DNA of 64,000 nt from Eimeria necatrix. Lineage: Eukaryota; Apicomplexa; Conoidasida; Eucoccidiorida; Eimeriidae. Every line of letters begins with the position of its first letter. Position 1 is the stretch's first letter. Of this stretch, positions 12,074 through 25,600 are shown piece by piece. The notes under the pieces were generated by a model, which searched no databases, was not told where the DNA came from, and saw nothing but the letters and a program-made list of their open reading frames with translations. Location of the stretch: positions 31,692 through 95,691 of the forward strand of contig NW_013651882.1 of NCBI RefSeq assembly GCF_000499385.1, in the 5' to 3' direction. The position numbers and the translations under genes are program-made.

Positions 12074-14365
12074 ATGACAAGTACGCGCCTGGAGTCGCCT
12101 CAGCAACTAATCGGGGAACTGTTGCATTTAAAGGATTTTCCTGCATCCGTGCATCCAACAGATTCCCCCGCAACCATGTCATGGTGTGGAAATAGGTTTA
12201 AACACCGGTCTCACCTATCCCCTTCACTGAGTTGTAAGGGCCAACAACCTCACAGGGATATTCGGAATCGTTTCATAATTGCTTCAATTCTAGCCTTGAT
12301 AGCAACGGTGTACTTCTGTTGGCTAAAATACAAGAGCCGGCTTAGCTCAGCATCATTTACCCGCAGGCTAGCAGAAAAGGAGTATATGCTACTGGGCATT
12401 GACCTAGAGGCTTGCGACAATGTTGACAACGCAGCAGGCGTAGCCGGACCAAGTACCGTCAACGTGTTGCGTGTCTATTCAAAACCTCCAGCCATGCACT
12501 CTGACGAAGGACCAGCACTTGGCAACAGGGCAGACAACGAAAGAATTGAGATGCATTTGAACACAGCACATGGGCAAACGGCGACAGCAAGAATTGACGA
12601 ATGGCTGATGGACCCGATAGAAAATTTAGAGGCACTAATTAATGCCGAGACGGAAGCTTCGACGCCTGGATCTTCGCTTAACTGCTCAAACATTCCTCTT
12701 GTGGATCAAAACGTGTCTGCTTCAACCGGGATGAAGGGAGTATATCCGCTTTTGCAGTTGTCCAACGATTACTCACCAAGCGCCGGCCATCTGGATGAGA
12801 GCGTCTCTGGGACGAGCAGTAGCTCCACAGTGGCTCCCAATGATCTTGACAGCCTTCAAGCTTCCATAGATCAGCTCACTGCTGAAGAGAGCGCCCTTAT
12901 TGACCAACTTCTTGATACGTTAGACGAAGATTTGATTTTACCGGAGCCTCCAGCAACTACAGGAGATCCGTTCTTGCCAGTACGACAAGCAACAACAAGC
13001 GCGCCTGACAGAGGGCAGATGTTCTATTCAACATCGACAGCGCCTTGTCGACAACCTCTAAGAAGCGCCAATGCTATGAATGCGGGACTTGTTGAGGCTA
13101 GCGCATCTTCGTTGCAAACGCCTGATCAGCAGCCGGCTAAACGGCAGAGGACTGCCGATTTTGGAGCCATCGATGGAAGGTGGACTGGAGCCATTGATGG
13201 AAGGTGGGCTGGGCCCATTGATGGAAGGTGGGCTGGACCCATTGATGGAAGGTGGGCTGGAGCCATCGATGGAAGGTGGGCTGGAGCCATCGATGGAAAG
13301 TGGGCTGGAGCCATTGATGGAAGTTGGCCTGCAACCTTAATGCCCTCCACGCGTTTGGGAACACAATCTGTCCTTGCGCACACTTTGGGAGTCGCACAGT
13401 TTCCAGGACAGGGTGAAGTGAGTGCGAACAAACAATCTGCACTTCCTTGTTTTGCTCCAGTAAAGTCTCAAGAGCCCTTCGATTGTATGCACGTCTCTTC
13501 GCTTGGATGCATGAGATCTGCTCGCACAGTATTGATGTCGTTTTAAACCGCCTTGATTCGGCGTTATTCCTAGCATGCCTGAATATGCATTCTGCTAAAG
13601 GCTGCTTTGGTAAGAAATTTCTTCTCGATGCTTCAACTGAAGCAGAAATTCTGCATGCGTTTGCCGTTCCATTCTCAGGCTATCCCGCAATTTCAATTCA
13701 CCACTGTTCCTGCTCAGCCAATGGCAACAAGCTCGCCAACTCTCGGCCGGCCTGACTATGCGGCGCATCCATACTACCGGCTACCAGCTGCTCATCCAGA
13801 TGTAGAACTCATTCCACTAGATGTCAAGCGGGCTTTAATATATACAGGAATAGGCTCTGGAATCGCAGAAAAGCTTCATCCTATTCGGACGCTCTTACTC
13901 AAGCAGCAACTGTCTGCGACGGAAATGCAGTTGCTCCTAAAATATGGTCAACGCCTCATTTCGTATGCTCAAAAGTTTCTGACAAAGAAAATAGCTGCGG
14001 CAAAATTGTCTCACGCTATTGAGCCACTTAGCCGTCGGTTCCTTGTGGCAGATGCACTGTGGTGTATTTGTAGTGTCTTGGGTCCTGCAATGCAGAAGGA
14101 AAAGTGGTGGGCACAGCTTCTGGAAAAAATGGCAAATGGCTTAACTGCGCGGTTGCAGATGGAGGTGCTGATTGCAAAGGATCCCTTTTTTTGTAAGCTG
14201 CTTGCTGCAATGCATCTTTATAGGAAGGGAAAGAGACCAAGTGCGAAGACTGTAGTACTTCTGAAACAGTCGATATTTCGGCCAGCACGCAGTACTCGTG
14301 AATTTAAAAAGCCCAGGTGGGATCCGTGGAGAAGAGACGATAGATACTTTGAAGGCACTTCCTAA
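12074..14365 (+). CDS. family copy 2: TM + RRLAE motif + Trp-repeat + C-terminal domain
   Basis: Exons 12074-13417 and 13679-14365 join in phase 0, giving about 676 residues. The N-terminal 66 residues are polar, a hydrophobic segment follows at about 67-83 ending VYFCWLKYK, and RRLAE stands at 97-101. The middle is acidic and serine/threonine-rich, and includes seven tandem eight-residue repeats of the type GAIDGRWA at about 364-419. The conserved domain starts near residue 478 (HPYYRLP) and contains RRFLVADALWCIC, GPAM, KWW and WDPWRRDD. The first 15 intron bases are identical to those of copy 1. RRLAE matches the TEXEL consensus (RRLxx) and is, from memory, the same pentapeptide reported in Toxoplasma GRA16. 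Export is therefore a reasonable hypothesis, but no enzyme activity is suggested. The start codon is the first ATG of the open frame. Confidence 0.85.
13163..13330 (+). repeat. 7 x 24-bp coding tandem repeat (GAIDGRWA-type)
   Basis: Seven head-to-tail 24-bp units encode an eight-residue repeat, consensus GAIDGRWA, with G-P-I and K or S variants. The last unit ends GSWPA. Units differ from one another by only a few bases, implying recent expansion or gene conversion. The repeat lies in the disordered middle of family copy 2 and is absent from the other three copies, so it is a lineage-specific insertion. Confidence 0.95.
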
Positions 14366-17300
14366 TGCAACTTATTTTTTCCAGACGCTTTGATGATAGT
14401 GTTGGCGGGGCTAGCTTGAGGTCGACAGAACGCGTGAAATGCATTTCAGCTAATTAAACTCTGTCTACTTTATTAGGATAGTGCTTTACTAGTCGTATTT
14501 CACACGCTGCAAAAACCGGATGAGGCTTAACTCAAAAAGAATTGAGCGGCTATATGTGCGTTGCACTGTTGCTCAGCTTCACTACAGCTAATGCAGAGGC
14601 AACGGTAGCTTTGACATCGAAGTTTTATGTAGGTCTGCTGCTGGCTCATGTATTATATCTAGATATAGGCGATCGCAACAGGCGATCGCTACAAGCATGC
14701 CCAGCAGTACTCCCAGTGTCGGTCGTCCAATTCCCAGAGCACCTACATAAACATGACAAATTGCGGGGCTGGTGCTGCAAGCCGTGTGGAAAGCTTTGAT
14801 AGCGTCGTATATTCGGCACGCGTACTAGCTTACTGCTCTTTATTATCCAAATAAAATCATCTCCACTCGCTTGTTCTCCCAACCTGTCACTGGATTGATT
14901 CGCACAGCAAGTGCATCGGCGCTCACAAGGCACCGTCAGGGCGAATCCTGTCACCCTGTTCGAAAAAATTAGCCTACTACGCCTGCTTTATATTTTATAG
15001 GGAGAAGGACAGCGAATGGCAAGCCCACTACAACGATGCAAGCTTCCGAACAAATGGCCCATCATCTGAAGTATTCTTCACCGGGGGAATCCCTTCACAG
15101 TGCTTTCGAGTCCGTTATGGTAATGCGGTCACACATGCGCCTTCGTGGTTAGAAACACTCAGAACGCAGCTTTCTTTCAATGGGGAGCTTTTGAAGTCAC
15201 CCGAGAGATACGCCGAACAACTCAGCACCATACGGCTGATTGATATCTGAGCTCATCCCATCCATTAGTTTGCACCAAACATCTGTCAGCACATACTTGT
15301 GCACTTTCCCTGTACCTTCGCAAAATGCACATGCCATCAGTACCTGCCATTCCTCACTTAAGTCATGTGATCATCAATGGACATTATTTGACAATTTTAG
15401 CCATTACTAAGCCAATTTTACTGCCAGATGATAGGAACAGAAATGTTGCTGGCATGCCGGAACTATAGCTGTGTTTGGGAAGCATACTGAATATTCAGGA
15501 TAGTCGTCCTACTCTACGCTGTCGGCCTGAAGTACAGCCTTTGCTGTTGTCATCGCTGCTCCGTGAAAACGTAAAAGCTGACTGAAGGATGCGGCTTTTG
15601 CGTGAAACAATTTTGTGATGATGAAGCAGGGCATTGCCCTGGAGGAATAGGCTGTTAATATCAAAACCGGCGCCAAATGCAACTAAGGAACAAACAGAGC
15701 ATCTTTGTGACTGTGGGATAGCAGCTGGGATATGAAATACTTCGGTTTTCCAGTCACCTGGGCAAAACCATGCAGAGCGTGTATTTAAGGGATATGCAAT
15801 CGTATGCACTCATGCCTTTGAACAAACCACGCGTCTGAACTGAAGTTTTGATTCTACCCGTTGAAAGAAGGGGGCAAAGCTGGTCAAGGTTAATCTATAT
15901 GAAAACGTTTTGAATGCCTCTACCATCGCCTTCGATTTTTATGTCTTCTGCGCAGCAATTCTGCACAATGAGCCTTTGATGGCACAACACTTCTGTTCTG
16001 CCGGCTGATAAGCAACAAGTAACGCAATGCAGTATCGATTCTTTGCCGATTAGCATGTGGTGAACTAAAACTAAAGTGGGAGTACATGTTGGATTTTTGC
16101 CTACATGTTTACGTGTGGTTGGACAAGCTAGTGGGCTCATATGGGCCAAAATGTCCACAATGCTTGACATACACGAACTGCCCAGATTAGGGCCAGAAGT
16201 GATGCAACGACCGTACGCGATAGAAACTTATTACTAGATAGCCTGCTCAGCCTAGTGCATGACTTGGGCCAGGACCAAATGCAACATCATTTGAGACGGT
16301 AAGAAGGCAAAGACAGGAAATACCATTAGATGAGAGGGCTCTCTGCAGTGCTGCTGGTATAGCAGCATTGGGCCGTCACCTGGCATTTGACAAAAGTAGT
16401 ACAGCTACTGGACAAAGGACATTTCACAGAGGTATCAAGCTGTACTCTTTCACGACTATGTACAAACTCAGAGGCAAGCGGCACTCGCATTACACGGATA
16501 CCTCCATGGTTTGTCTTCTTAAAGCAGTTGTAGCAGCTTGCTGACCAGCTTGACAGCGTGGACCAAAGCGCTGGCGTATATGCGGAACCTTCAGCGTACT
16601 GTTTGGTTACTGAGGATTAGGCCTCCTTCGTGCTTGATATCATTGCGTCTGCGAGCCATTTGTAGCGAGTGTGCTTTGCTGGGGGCTGCTACCGATTTCA
16701 TTTGCCTGGCGGTCTTGCTGCTCTTGCTGCTCCTCGATAAATGCCCGCCTTCTTTTCTGGGGCGTAAACACGCCCCTTGCGATTCTTCTGTATTTTACAG
16801 TTGATGCTGCAGATAGTATCGCTTTCTGTAGGACGCGACGTGTCGTCGTCAACGCGTCCAGACACGCATTAAGCCGTAGCGAGGGCTGGAGAGCTAGAAG
16901 CTGCAACGCGATGTGTGCAGAGGTCAACCCACTTGAAGCCCTGAGGGTTACTAGTGGAGGTTTCGTGTCAGCGAACGAATCTGAGATAAGGGTGAGCAGC
17001 TGTAGGTAGTGATCCCCTCTTCTTGGATTATGGCGCAGTGAATCTGCGAACTATGGAGCGCGCACTGCTCAGCTGTGCAGGCGCGTCACCCACATTAACC
17101 ACCTTACTTCGAGCTGAATCGCTACGAAGGCTCCATCCAAGTCTTAAAACTATTCGCTGTCTGTAAAGTAGCCTGGTAATCTGTGGTTATATCTAGGGAA
17201 CGCCACTAACGACGCCTCAGGCACCTCTTCAATTGACCACAGATAGGGTCCAGTCATTTTTGGACTCCTGTTGAACAATGTTCTCTCATTTATTATCGGG

Positions 17301-18425
17301 AAAGCCCGCTCAACTTTATGAATGGTATGGGTGGCGGCGGCCTTTGATGAAGCGGGGTACCCAGAGGAACCACGGGCTCAACAGCTTCCTTGAGCATCAA
17401 CGAGATCTACAAAATTTTACACTAATCCCCCTTGGCGTTTGCATGTCTACACCAAATGGGAGAGGCTCAACGGGCATGTTAGGCCACATCTGTAGCTCCC
17501 ATCGTCACTGCCCGACAGTATTTTGAGGACAGTTTTGTCTTTTAGACAGTTGCAGAGTATACCGCCCCTGCTTGACTCCGGGAATCTCTGGCTAGCTGTC
17601 AGCTGCACGAGGAGCTCTCCAATGGCCTGCGCACCAGCCTCTCTAGTACTTTGGAGGGGTAGCACTCTTCCCAGCCTTTATAACCCCAATAAGTTTTCGG
17701 CTTCGGTGCATTTTGTCCCACTGATTTGTCGCGAATGCGCTAGAAAAGGTAATGCCAACATAGCAAAATTAAGTCCTTGGAAGGAGGGCAGTACCGGTTG
17801 CTACAGTCAGTCTATAACATGAGAGGACAAAAGAATTCGTTTTGAAAGTAGGGACACGAGGTCTGCGGAGACACGCTATTGAGGCTTGACCCATCCAGCC
17901 AGCGGCCTTGTTCGGCGTGATGGGGCTGGGTCGGACCACTTGCAGTGAGCCGGCGTGAGCTTGACTTCTAGGAATACTGGAGCATCCCGACCACGCACTT
18001 TGATTTTTTTAGTTTCAATAAATCGAAAATATAAGAATAGAATCTTTTCTACGGGTGGCTGAGGATCGCTCATAGTAATCAGTTTTGCGGTTCGGCGGGG
18101 TGATCACAGAAGGCAGAACCATGATCTCGCACTCCCTGGTGACCAAGCATTGGGACTCAGACTTAACAGCAGAAGCCAAATTCTCGAGAGGGCGATCAGT
18201 CGATTTTCCGAAATGTTGACCTTTTTAATATACGAAAACGGGACGTTGAAAGCTTAATTTACGGGGTTCTTCAGGGTGTGTGCCCCGCACAGAACATTCT
18301 GGGGAGCGCTGCTAATTAGTCTCGTCGGACACTATGCAGGCTTCTTTGCTCACAGAATTTAACGGCCCAAGTGCAATAACTAGCAGGTTTGAAGATTTCT
18401 AGCTCGGAAGGAGCATCTGGTGATT
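14366..18425. other. intergenic, no gene seen
   Basis: This is about 4 kb between family copies 2 and 3. No exon with a recognisable domain or in-phase splice partner was found. A small direct repeat of GGCGATCGC occurs at about 14669-14691. An 18-base word at 15103-15120 also occurs at 2143-2160. The frames at 16538-17009 and 17278-17526 are open but show no protein-like features beyond a short hydrophobic patch. Confidence 0.45.
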
Positions 18426-20573
18426 ATGCCAATGCCAAGTATGGACTTGCAGCTGACTCAATGGGAGGCGGAGCCACTTTATTTAACTCCCTCCCACGCA
18501 TTCATGCCACGATTTGGAGGCGAAAGGGCCATGTACGAATCTCCTTGGTCTATACCGCCAGCAGTTCAATGCCAAAAGCCCCCTACGAAGGCCCCGAAAA
18601 TTATAGCCATCCTATTGATTCTGGCCCTAGTAATGACCATGTACTTCTGTCACCTGAAGAAAAACCAACAGCGCGGCTCACCTACGACTATCCGCAGGCT
18701 TGCAGGCAGCGGAAGCCCAGACAAGAATTCCGCAAATAATAAATTGGGAGAGGAGCAATGCCAACGATGGGACGATGCACTGAGGCCTGTAGGGCTAGAT
18801 ATCATCGATCGCCCTCTTCTTTCCTTTCAGGGGAGCGCTGCTGCGTCAAATGAGCAGCCACCAAGTGAGCAGGGAAAAGAAACGGCAAGCACCGATGTGG
18901 AAACTGGTAAATTGATGCAGCTGTCAGCAACAGAGAGAATTGCCGAATGGTCGATGGACCCTATAAGCGAGTTGGACTCATTGATACGGTTCTCATCAGA
19001 CGCTCCGACGGATTCACTTTCGTTTGGCAGTAGAAAATTCCCGTACTCGGACGGAGATGCAGCACTCTCATCCGATCGTGATAGTACAGAATTTCCACTT
19101 TCCTTGTCAGACGAAGCTCTACGCAGCTACATACAAATGTATGCGCAGTCTGGAGAATCTCCAACAAACAGCGGCTACACCGCGAATCTGGAGGAACCTT
19201 GTACTACTTCAAATTCGAGACCGCATCCGGATCAAATAGAGAATTATACACTTCACTGGATACTTGGGGGGTTACGTGCTTCTTTGGACCTACCAGAGCT
19301 CTCAGGAGATGCAGTGAATACATATTTTGAATCACAGGCCAGTGAGTTGTCTACCGCAGGAAGCGGCGGTAGTGGCATTCCTTCGCCAATGCCCTCGCCT
19401 CAGCAACATTTGGATGCTGCAGGAGCTACCGGTACGAACTGCGGAGAAAACTCTGCAAATGCGCTGGAGTCACCTGATGAGTCGGACCCACGGGAAACCT
19501 CTCCCCAATTAGACGTCCATTCTGAAAGCACGTCGGTATCTGTTCCTCGCACGCCTATGGGAGGCGATTCTCTTCAAACTTCTGCCTCGGGAGCCACAGA
19601 AGATACGCAGACACGGGTAGGAAGTGCTACCAACTCTCCCTCTTATGCTGTCTTGATTTTGAATTACGTTTCAGAATTGATCTAGTGTTGATACTGAAGA
19701 GGAGTCTGCCTGAAATTTGCTGGCGTCGTGTCTCGTCTCGTCCTTTTTGCTGGTGACTGAGTTGAGCCCAAGGGTGCACTTTGCTCCATGATTCTTAGCC
19801 GTCATTGTGACTCCCTCTCTTCGTCTTAGCCACAGAGTATCCGTTTGTTTGTTGCTTTTTTGCATCAGGACCTTTTATTCCCAGACAGCTCCATTCTGCT
19901 TACCCTGCTAAGCAGCTCTTCGCCCGAAGCAGCAAGAGACAGGGAACGTTCGACTAATTATGATAATCATCCATTTTACCAGCTTCCAGTAGTTCTGCCA
20001 GGGGTGCAAGTCGAGCCATTCAACACCCAATATGCTTTTGAAACTGTAAAGCCAACATGGGGCTTTTCAGCGAAACTTCGCCCTATAAGGGTTTTGCTAC
20101 GCAAGAAAGAACTATCTCAGAGGGAGACAGAGCTACTTGTACGCCTTGCCGAACAACTTGTGGCCTATGCCGACAAGTCCTTGAGAGGTGACATAGTGGT
20201 GACGAATGTATCACGCGCCTCGGGAAGACTGGCTCGTCGGTTTCTTGCAGCAGATGCATTGTGGTCTATCTGTAAAGCCGTGGGTCCTGCAATGCGAATG
20301 GAAACTTGGTGGCGAGATCTAATGAAGAGGATGGCAAATCTCCCAACTCTGCAGAGTCAGATGAACGCGATTAGAAACCCTTTTCGATGTGTCTTTATCC
20401 GTCGGATCCTTGCTGCGCTTCAATTATACAGAGTAGGAAGACGTCCAGATGCAAAAGAGGTAGTGGAGTTAATGCAGTGGATATTCTGCCCTCCCAACAC
20501 TGTCACAGAATTCGCCAGGGCTATATGGGACCCATGGAGAAAAGAAAATGAACTTTTTTTAAGCCCTCAGTGA
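18426..20573 (+). CDS. family copy 3: TM + RRLA motif + conserved C-terminal domain
   Basis: Exons 18426-19616 and 19869-20573 join in phase 0 (GTAGGA to TTGCATCAG), giving about 631 residues. ATG at 18426 is used. A second in-frame ATG at 18432 is equally possible and matches copy 1 better. PLYLTPS lies near residue 17. The hydrophobic segment spans about 58-75 and ends MYFCHLKKN. RRLA is at 90-93. The central 300 residues are acidic and Ser/Thr/Pro-rich. The C-terminal domain begins at about residue 431 (HPFYQLP) and includes RRFLAADALWSIC, GPAM, TWW and WDPWRKE. It is the most divergent C-terminal domain of the four, ending ELFLSPQ instead of the usual short hydroxyl-rich tail. It faces the minus-strand Elp3 gene tail to tail. 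Confidence 0.85.
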
Positions 20574-22678
20574 TGGACCAAGTATTAATTTCCTTGTAAG
20601 GAGGTTTTCGCAAGGAGGTCTTGACGCTGAGGAGGGGCAGGGTATTCCTCGTGTTCTACAAGGATTGTTAAAATCGCATTTTCTCATATATGCTGAAAGG
20701 TAACGATTTGGCCGCCAAGAGCAGTGCGTTCTTCTGCTAAAAACCACAGGTAAAGCCGCATGACTGATGACGTCAGTAATATGTTGGTAAATATTGAAGT
20801 AAACGGAGGATCCGTGCTGCCACAGTCGATGCAGAATGCAGAAAATAGGCATTCCTGGAGCAGCGCATTGTATCATTTAGCCCAAGCCAAACCGTTAAAG
20901 CGTTCATCTGAGCCTAACGTCCCATATCACTAGGCCTATGCAAACTCATTGGCTGCAAAGGTCTATGCAAATTAAGCAGATTAGTGGTATTTTTATGGTG
21001 GACTGACTGTTGCTTGTGCAACATTTCGTCAGCCTTTTATAACGCTATGTAGGCCAGACATTTTTATTCATGTGGACTTCACTAGTAAACTTTTGCTGAT
21101 TGTCGGATTGGCATTTGCGGCACGGAATGAAGTCCTCTCACCAAGCTACGGAAACCGGTATCATTTCTTCGCACATCCAATTTGCAGGATGTTTTCATAC
21201 GTCTCTTAACACCCGACGCTTTAGTTTATGAACGCTGTACGTATATTCGACTATTATCACGCATTACTAGCAGCTGCTACTCGTAGCACTAGCTGTAATC
21301 AGATCAGTATGCTGTCTCTCGAGGTAATCGACGTAGCAAATACAACTGTCCAGCTCCAAAGACCTGGCACCTAAACGAATGCCGGCGCTGTTTCTCACGC
21401 ACAAAGTTGACAGTTAGCCAGCAGTAATGCATGCCTTCGCATGCGCCATTGAAGCTTCGGGTGACCTCTTGGTTTGCGAACCAGTTATCCGATAGCGCGT
21501 AATGGGATCGAAGCCTTTGCCCGATCGCTGACTCACTCTCCGCCCTGAGTGCGCTAGGTTGTTTTATGAGCCACTTACACAGCCACAAGCTTCCACCATT
21601 CGTTTGTTTCGCTATAGGTTAGGGAAGGCTGCGTTGTGCGAAGTAGCGGCAGTGCTGCTCTGGACGGAACAAATTGCCGAACAATACAAGCGATATCTCT
21701 TGCAAATGCTATGCACAGTACTTCTAGCATCTGGCATCTGGGTTGAAAGGAACGCTGCTGCCAGTAAGCCGCGACGTAGCTCCGCTAGTACTGAGCGCTT
21801 CCTTCCTATCTGGAATATGGAATAAAATCATCTGCCTTCCGATATTGCCAACAGTAAAACTGCCCGAAGCAATAAAGACAGCTTGTTGCTGATAGCGTGG
21901 CTCATCCCAGTGCTCACCGCCCATTGCGGCCTTACGGTAAATGAGCACTTGAAACAGGAATCCGGCAAATAGCGTAAGGCCTTGCTCTCCACGCCTGGAG
22001 CTTACCCCTCTACCTCATATTCACAACGTACGGAAAATACCGTTGAATGCCGATCCCCACTCAGTAATTAGGAAGTTTGTGTGCGAGGACGGAAGCAAGC
22101 TGTGAATCGAAGCGCCGCTTCAAGCCACGCCGTGGTGCATTCACTTACCGACGAGCCCATATACTCACGACGATGCCTTTCGGTGCCGCCCTTCACTTAA
22201 AACTGTGCCAAGCTGTTAGTGGAAAGGTCTGTGCGAAGACGTAGGGCAGCTCCTTTCCTCATAAAAAAATGTATGACGGTGCTTCGGCAGGAGTTGCGAC
22301 TTGCCTTCTTACTGATATCACTCTTCAAGCAGAGGCGTCGCGCCCGCAGTGTCCTGATATCTATTATTTCCCATCAGCAACATATCGAAGCTTCCAGGTG
22401 CCGTTCAGACGCTTTGCCTTGTTCAAAGTCGTGCTCTGCATTGAAAAATGACGCCTGCGACAATGTCCTTCCCACGTGCCAGCCCATTAGCTCATGCAAC
22501 TTGAGTCGTATACGGAATTTACAGAACTCATTCACATAACCCATGCGTTTGTTGCGTTTGCGTGTGTGGTGCTCAGGCCTTATTGGTGTACATGCGTGTA
22601 CACAGCGGTAAACTAAATGGAAGTCAAGAAAGACGAAAAAAAAGATCTTCCACAGTCGACGGCCAACTGAAAACTCCA
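20574..22678. other. convergent intergenic spacer, no gene seen
   Basis: About 2.1 kb separates the convergent ends of family copy 3 and the Elp3 gene. Only short unconnected frames are present. It should contain both 3' untranslated regions, but no polyadenylation signal can be assigned with confidence. Confidence 0.5.
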
Positions 22679-25600
22679 CTAATGTCTTCTCCTAGCCGCG
22701 AACCATAGAAGCCCTGCAGCCACCGCGCCCGTGACTGTGGCGACGAAAAAAAGGTGTGTCTTGATCGCTGCAGTTGCTTCTTGCCTAATGGATAATAAAG
22801 CGGCCGAGAATGGAGACAATGGAGATGAAGATTTGCTGCTTGTACTGGGCTTCCCTGCCTGCTGCAATGCGGCAAAGATATTGCAGTGCTCCGCAAATGT
22901 GTCTCTGTCAGCGAACATGGCAGGCGTTTCGATGGAACCAGACTGTATTGGCTTGCTGTTCTGTAGCCTTTGCAACAACGAAGTAACGTCAATAACCTCA
23001 ACGGTCGTCGTGTACTCTGTCTGAAACGCTGTTGCTCCCTCCTTCGTTTCCTGGTACGGCGTTGCAACGTCAGCCGAAGACACCTCTGGCTGCACTGCCG
23101 GTTTCCTGCTAGCTCGAAACTTCCTACGCTCCATTTTTCTACCCTTAACCTTTCTTATAGGTTCCCTAGGTGGCAACGGAAGGAGCAATGTTGCAGCAGC
23201 TCGCTGCATGTCTTGCCATTCAATCAAGAGCTGCTTGGGCCGATCCGCAAGCAAGTCCTCCCGGCCTGCATGGAGACCCGAAACTGTCAAGTCTTTTACC
23301 ATGTATGTATCGTCCACCTGATAGCCACTCATGCGGTAGTACTCCCGCGAGCCGATACCCGCTATCACAGCCATGCGGTGGTACCCTGAATCGTAGCAGC
23401 AAATATCTTCTTACGTTGGAATATTAGCGTCGTTGCTGTAAGGCCATAAGAACGTCCACCCACAAAATATGGCACTTTTCCCGTGTCACTCATTACTGCC
23501 TATATCCCGTAAACAGCCCACTCTATCTTCAGTGATAAAATCCAACCAGCCATAGTTAAGTGCTCCGCCCACATCCTGTGTCAGGCGCCTCACTATTTAC
23601 TAGTGGGGGTCAACAATTTTCCTCTGTGATTTAGCAGCGAAGTAAAAATGTAGCTTTAAGTATGAGCGCATTCTCGCATCATCAAAATGTTACTCGTACG
23701 TGGATTAGCATGCAGAACACCAACGCATGCTGCAAACCTCCCATTTCTTCTAAGCATAACATGTAGGATGGACAGGGAGTTTTACCGTTGGCCAAGGCCA
23801 AAATTTCTGCTGCTTGTATCAAGCGTCTGCCAAATCCAGCGTGCTGCGGTCTTAAGTCACCGCTGCTCTTTGCTTCTCCGTGCGGAACTAAACACCCTGC
23901 ACACAAATACGAGACATAGGCATTCGTAAACTTGCATGAAGTGGCATGGCTAGCGGCGACTCGAGGGCAGTGCACTACACAAATCGAACGGCGAGCGCGG
24001 AGCGGCCAAACAGTATACAAGTTCTCAAGGGGAAGGTAGAGCATGCAAATACACTGAAATATACTACCAGACGGCAGCAAAACTGAAAAGCAGCATGAAG
24101 TTCACAGAAACGGGGGGAAAAAGTTGAAGAAGGGCTCACCATACACGTGCAACTCTCGCAGCAGTGCTGCGCCATTCAATACGCTGAAAGGACAGTCTCT
24201 TGAGCTTCGCCGCGCACGAAGTCTTAGCCGGAGAAATCCAAATATTGTCTTCCTATCGGGTGTCTCAAAAGACACAAAATACTCCACGCCTCCATTTGTT
24301 TCGTAGCGGCGAATGCACAGCTCCGCGATACTGCAGACAATCATGAAAATGCAAACCTCCGTGACGCTTCCGCAAGAGCATGGATGAATGCCAAGAGTGG
24401 GCTCGGCTAACAGGCACAGCTGAGGTACCAAACGCCGCAGGAGAGCAAAATGTAATCGTTCATAGTAACGCCTCGATTAGGCCTATTCGCGTGCTGTGTT
24501 TCCGTATTCTACTGATGTTAATGAAGACAATAAAGATGAGATCACTGACTGGGCCTTACCCCAAATCGAACTGCGCGTCCTTGACTTCGCGGCAGCGAAT
24601 GCATCTGCAACGCAAGTGGCGGTGTTGGAGCTCTCTAGAAAGCTCTTGTCTGAAGCACACACCGGTTGCCGACAGATAACTTCTCGCAAGCCGCAACCTA
24701 CGCGACTGCTTATTACGCGCAACTCGACATGACAGTACAGAATATCTACAGACAAGCGCGCGTAATTACAACAGACCACACGCGCGTATCCCCTCAAAAC
24801 AAAGTTTACAAACTCACTTAGTGCACAAATTGTGTCCATATGTCGAAATATATGCCACCAATTACTATGTATGCATCTGCGTTAAACCATAAGCCCACGG
24901 GGAATAACAATGCACTGGACGTCTCAGCCTACCGGAGATTTGTGATGCTGTTTCCTCCAATGATAGATTGGTTTGGGATGTCTCGCACCACTCTATTTAG
25001 TCGAATCCACGGATGTACTGCTGCCTTGACAGAACAAATAAGGGATAATAAGGTATCCCCGTCTGTATCTGCATATGGAACAAACTTCCCCTCCTTATAC
25101 CATTGCTGCATTCAGTGCACAATCAGGACGGCAATGGCAGTTCACTGTGGTGGCTATATAATCTATTAACTGTCTCACAATCCTAGTCACACAATTATAT
25201 TAAGGCGATCAAATTGCTCCTGCTGCACCTTGTTCAACGCTTCGCTGAACTGCCTGACTGAAAACCAATGAGAATATGCCGCCTTGCCGCCTTCAACGGG
25301 CAAAATGTGTGGTGACACAAGAATTTTACCTCTATCGTTGAAAAGGGCGTCACTTCACACGGGTATATTTTCCACTGGTCTGCTTGGAGATCGGGGGAGC
25401 AGAGCGCATAGTGAAACATTTGGCGGTCTAAATCTGGGTTACTCGATGGCAGATCTGGCATAAGATGCACGTCCACCTGTAATTAGTGCAAGCCCGCCAC
25501 CGCAGGTCCCAAGGAATAATTTAATAATCGCTTTCATACAGTGGCTTATTCGTGTCTGCTTGTGGACCCTGTGCAAAGGCGTGGTTCTATGGGCGGGCCG

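Noticed and set aside
13126..13442. Three extra open frames, one plus and two minus, across the copy-2 repeat, each with its own octapeptide repeat
   Set aside because: They arise because the 24-bp unit is a multiple of three and stop-free. Exon continuity, the motif order and the family alignment support only the plus-strand frame of 12074-13417.
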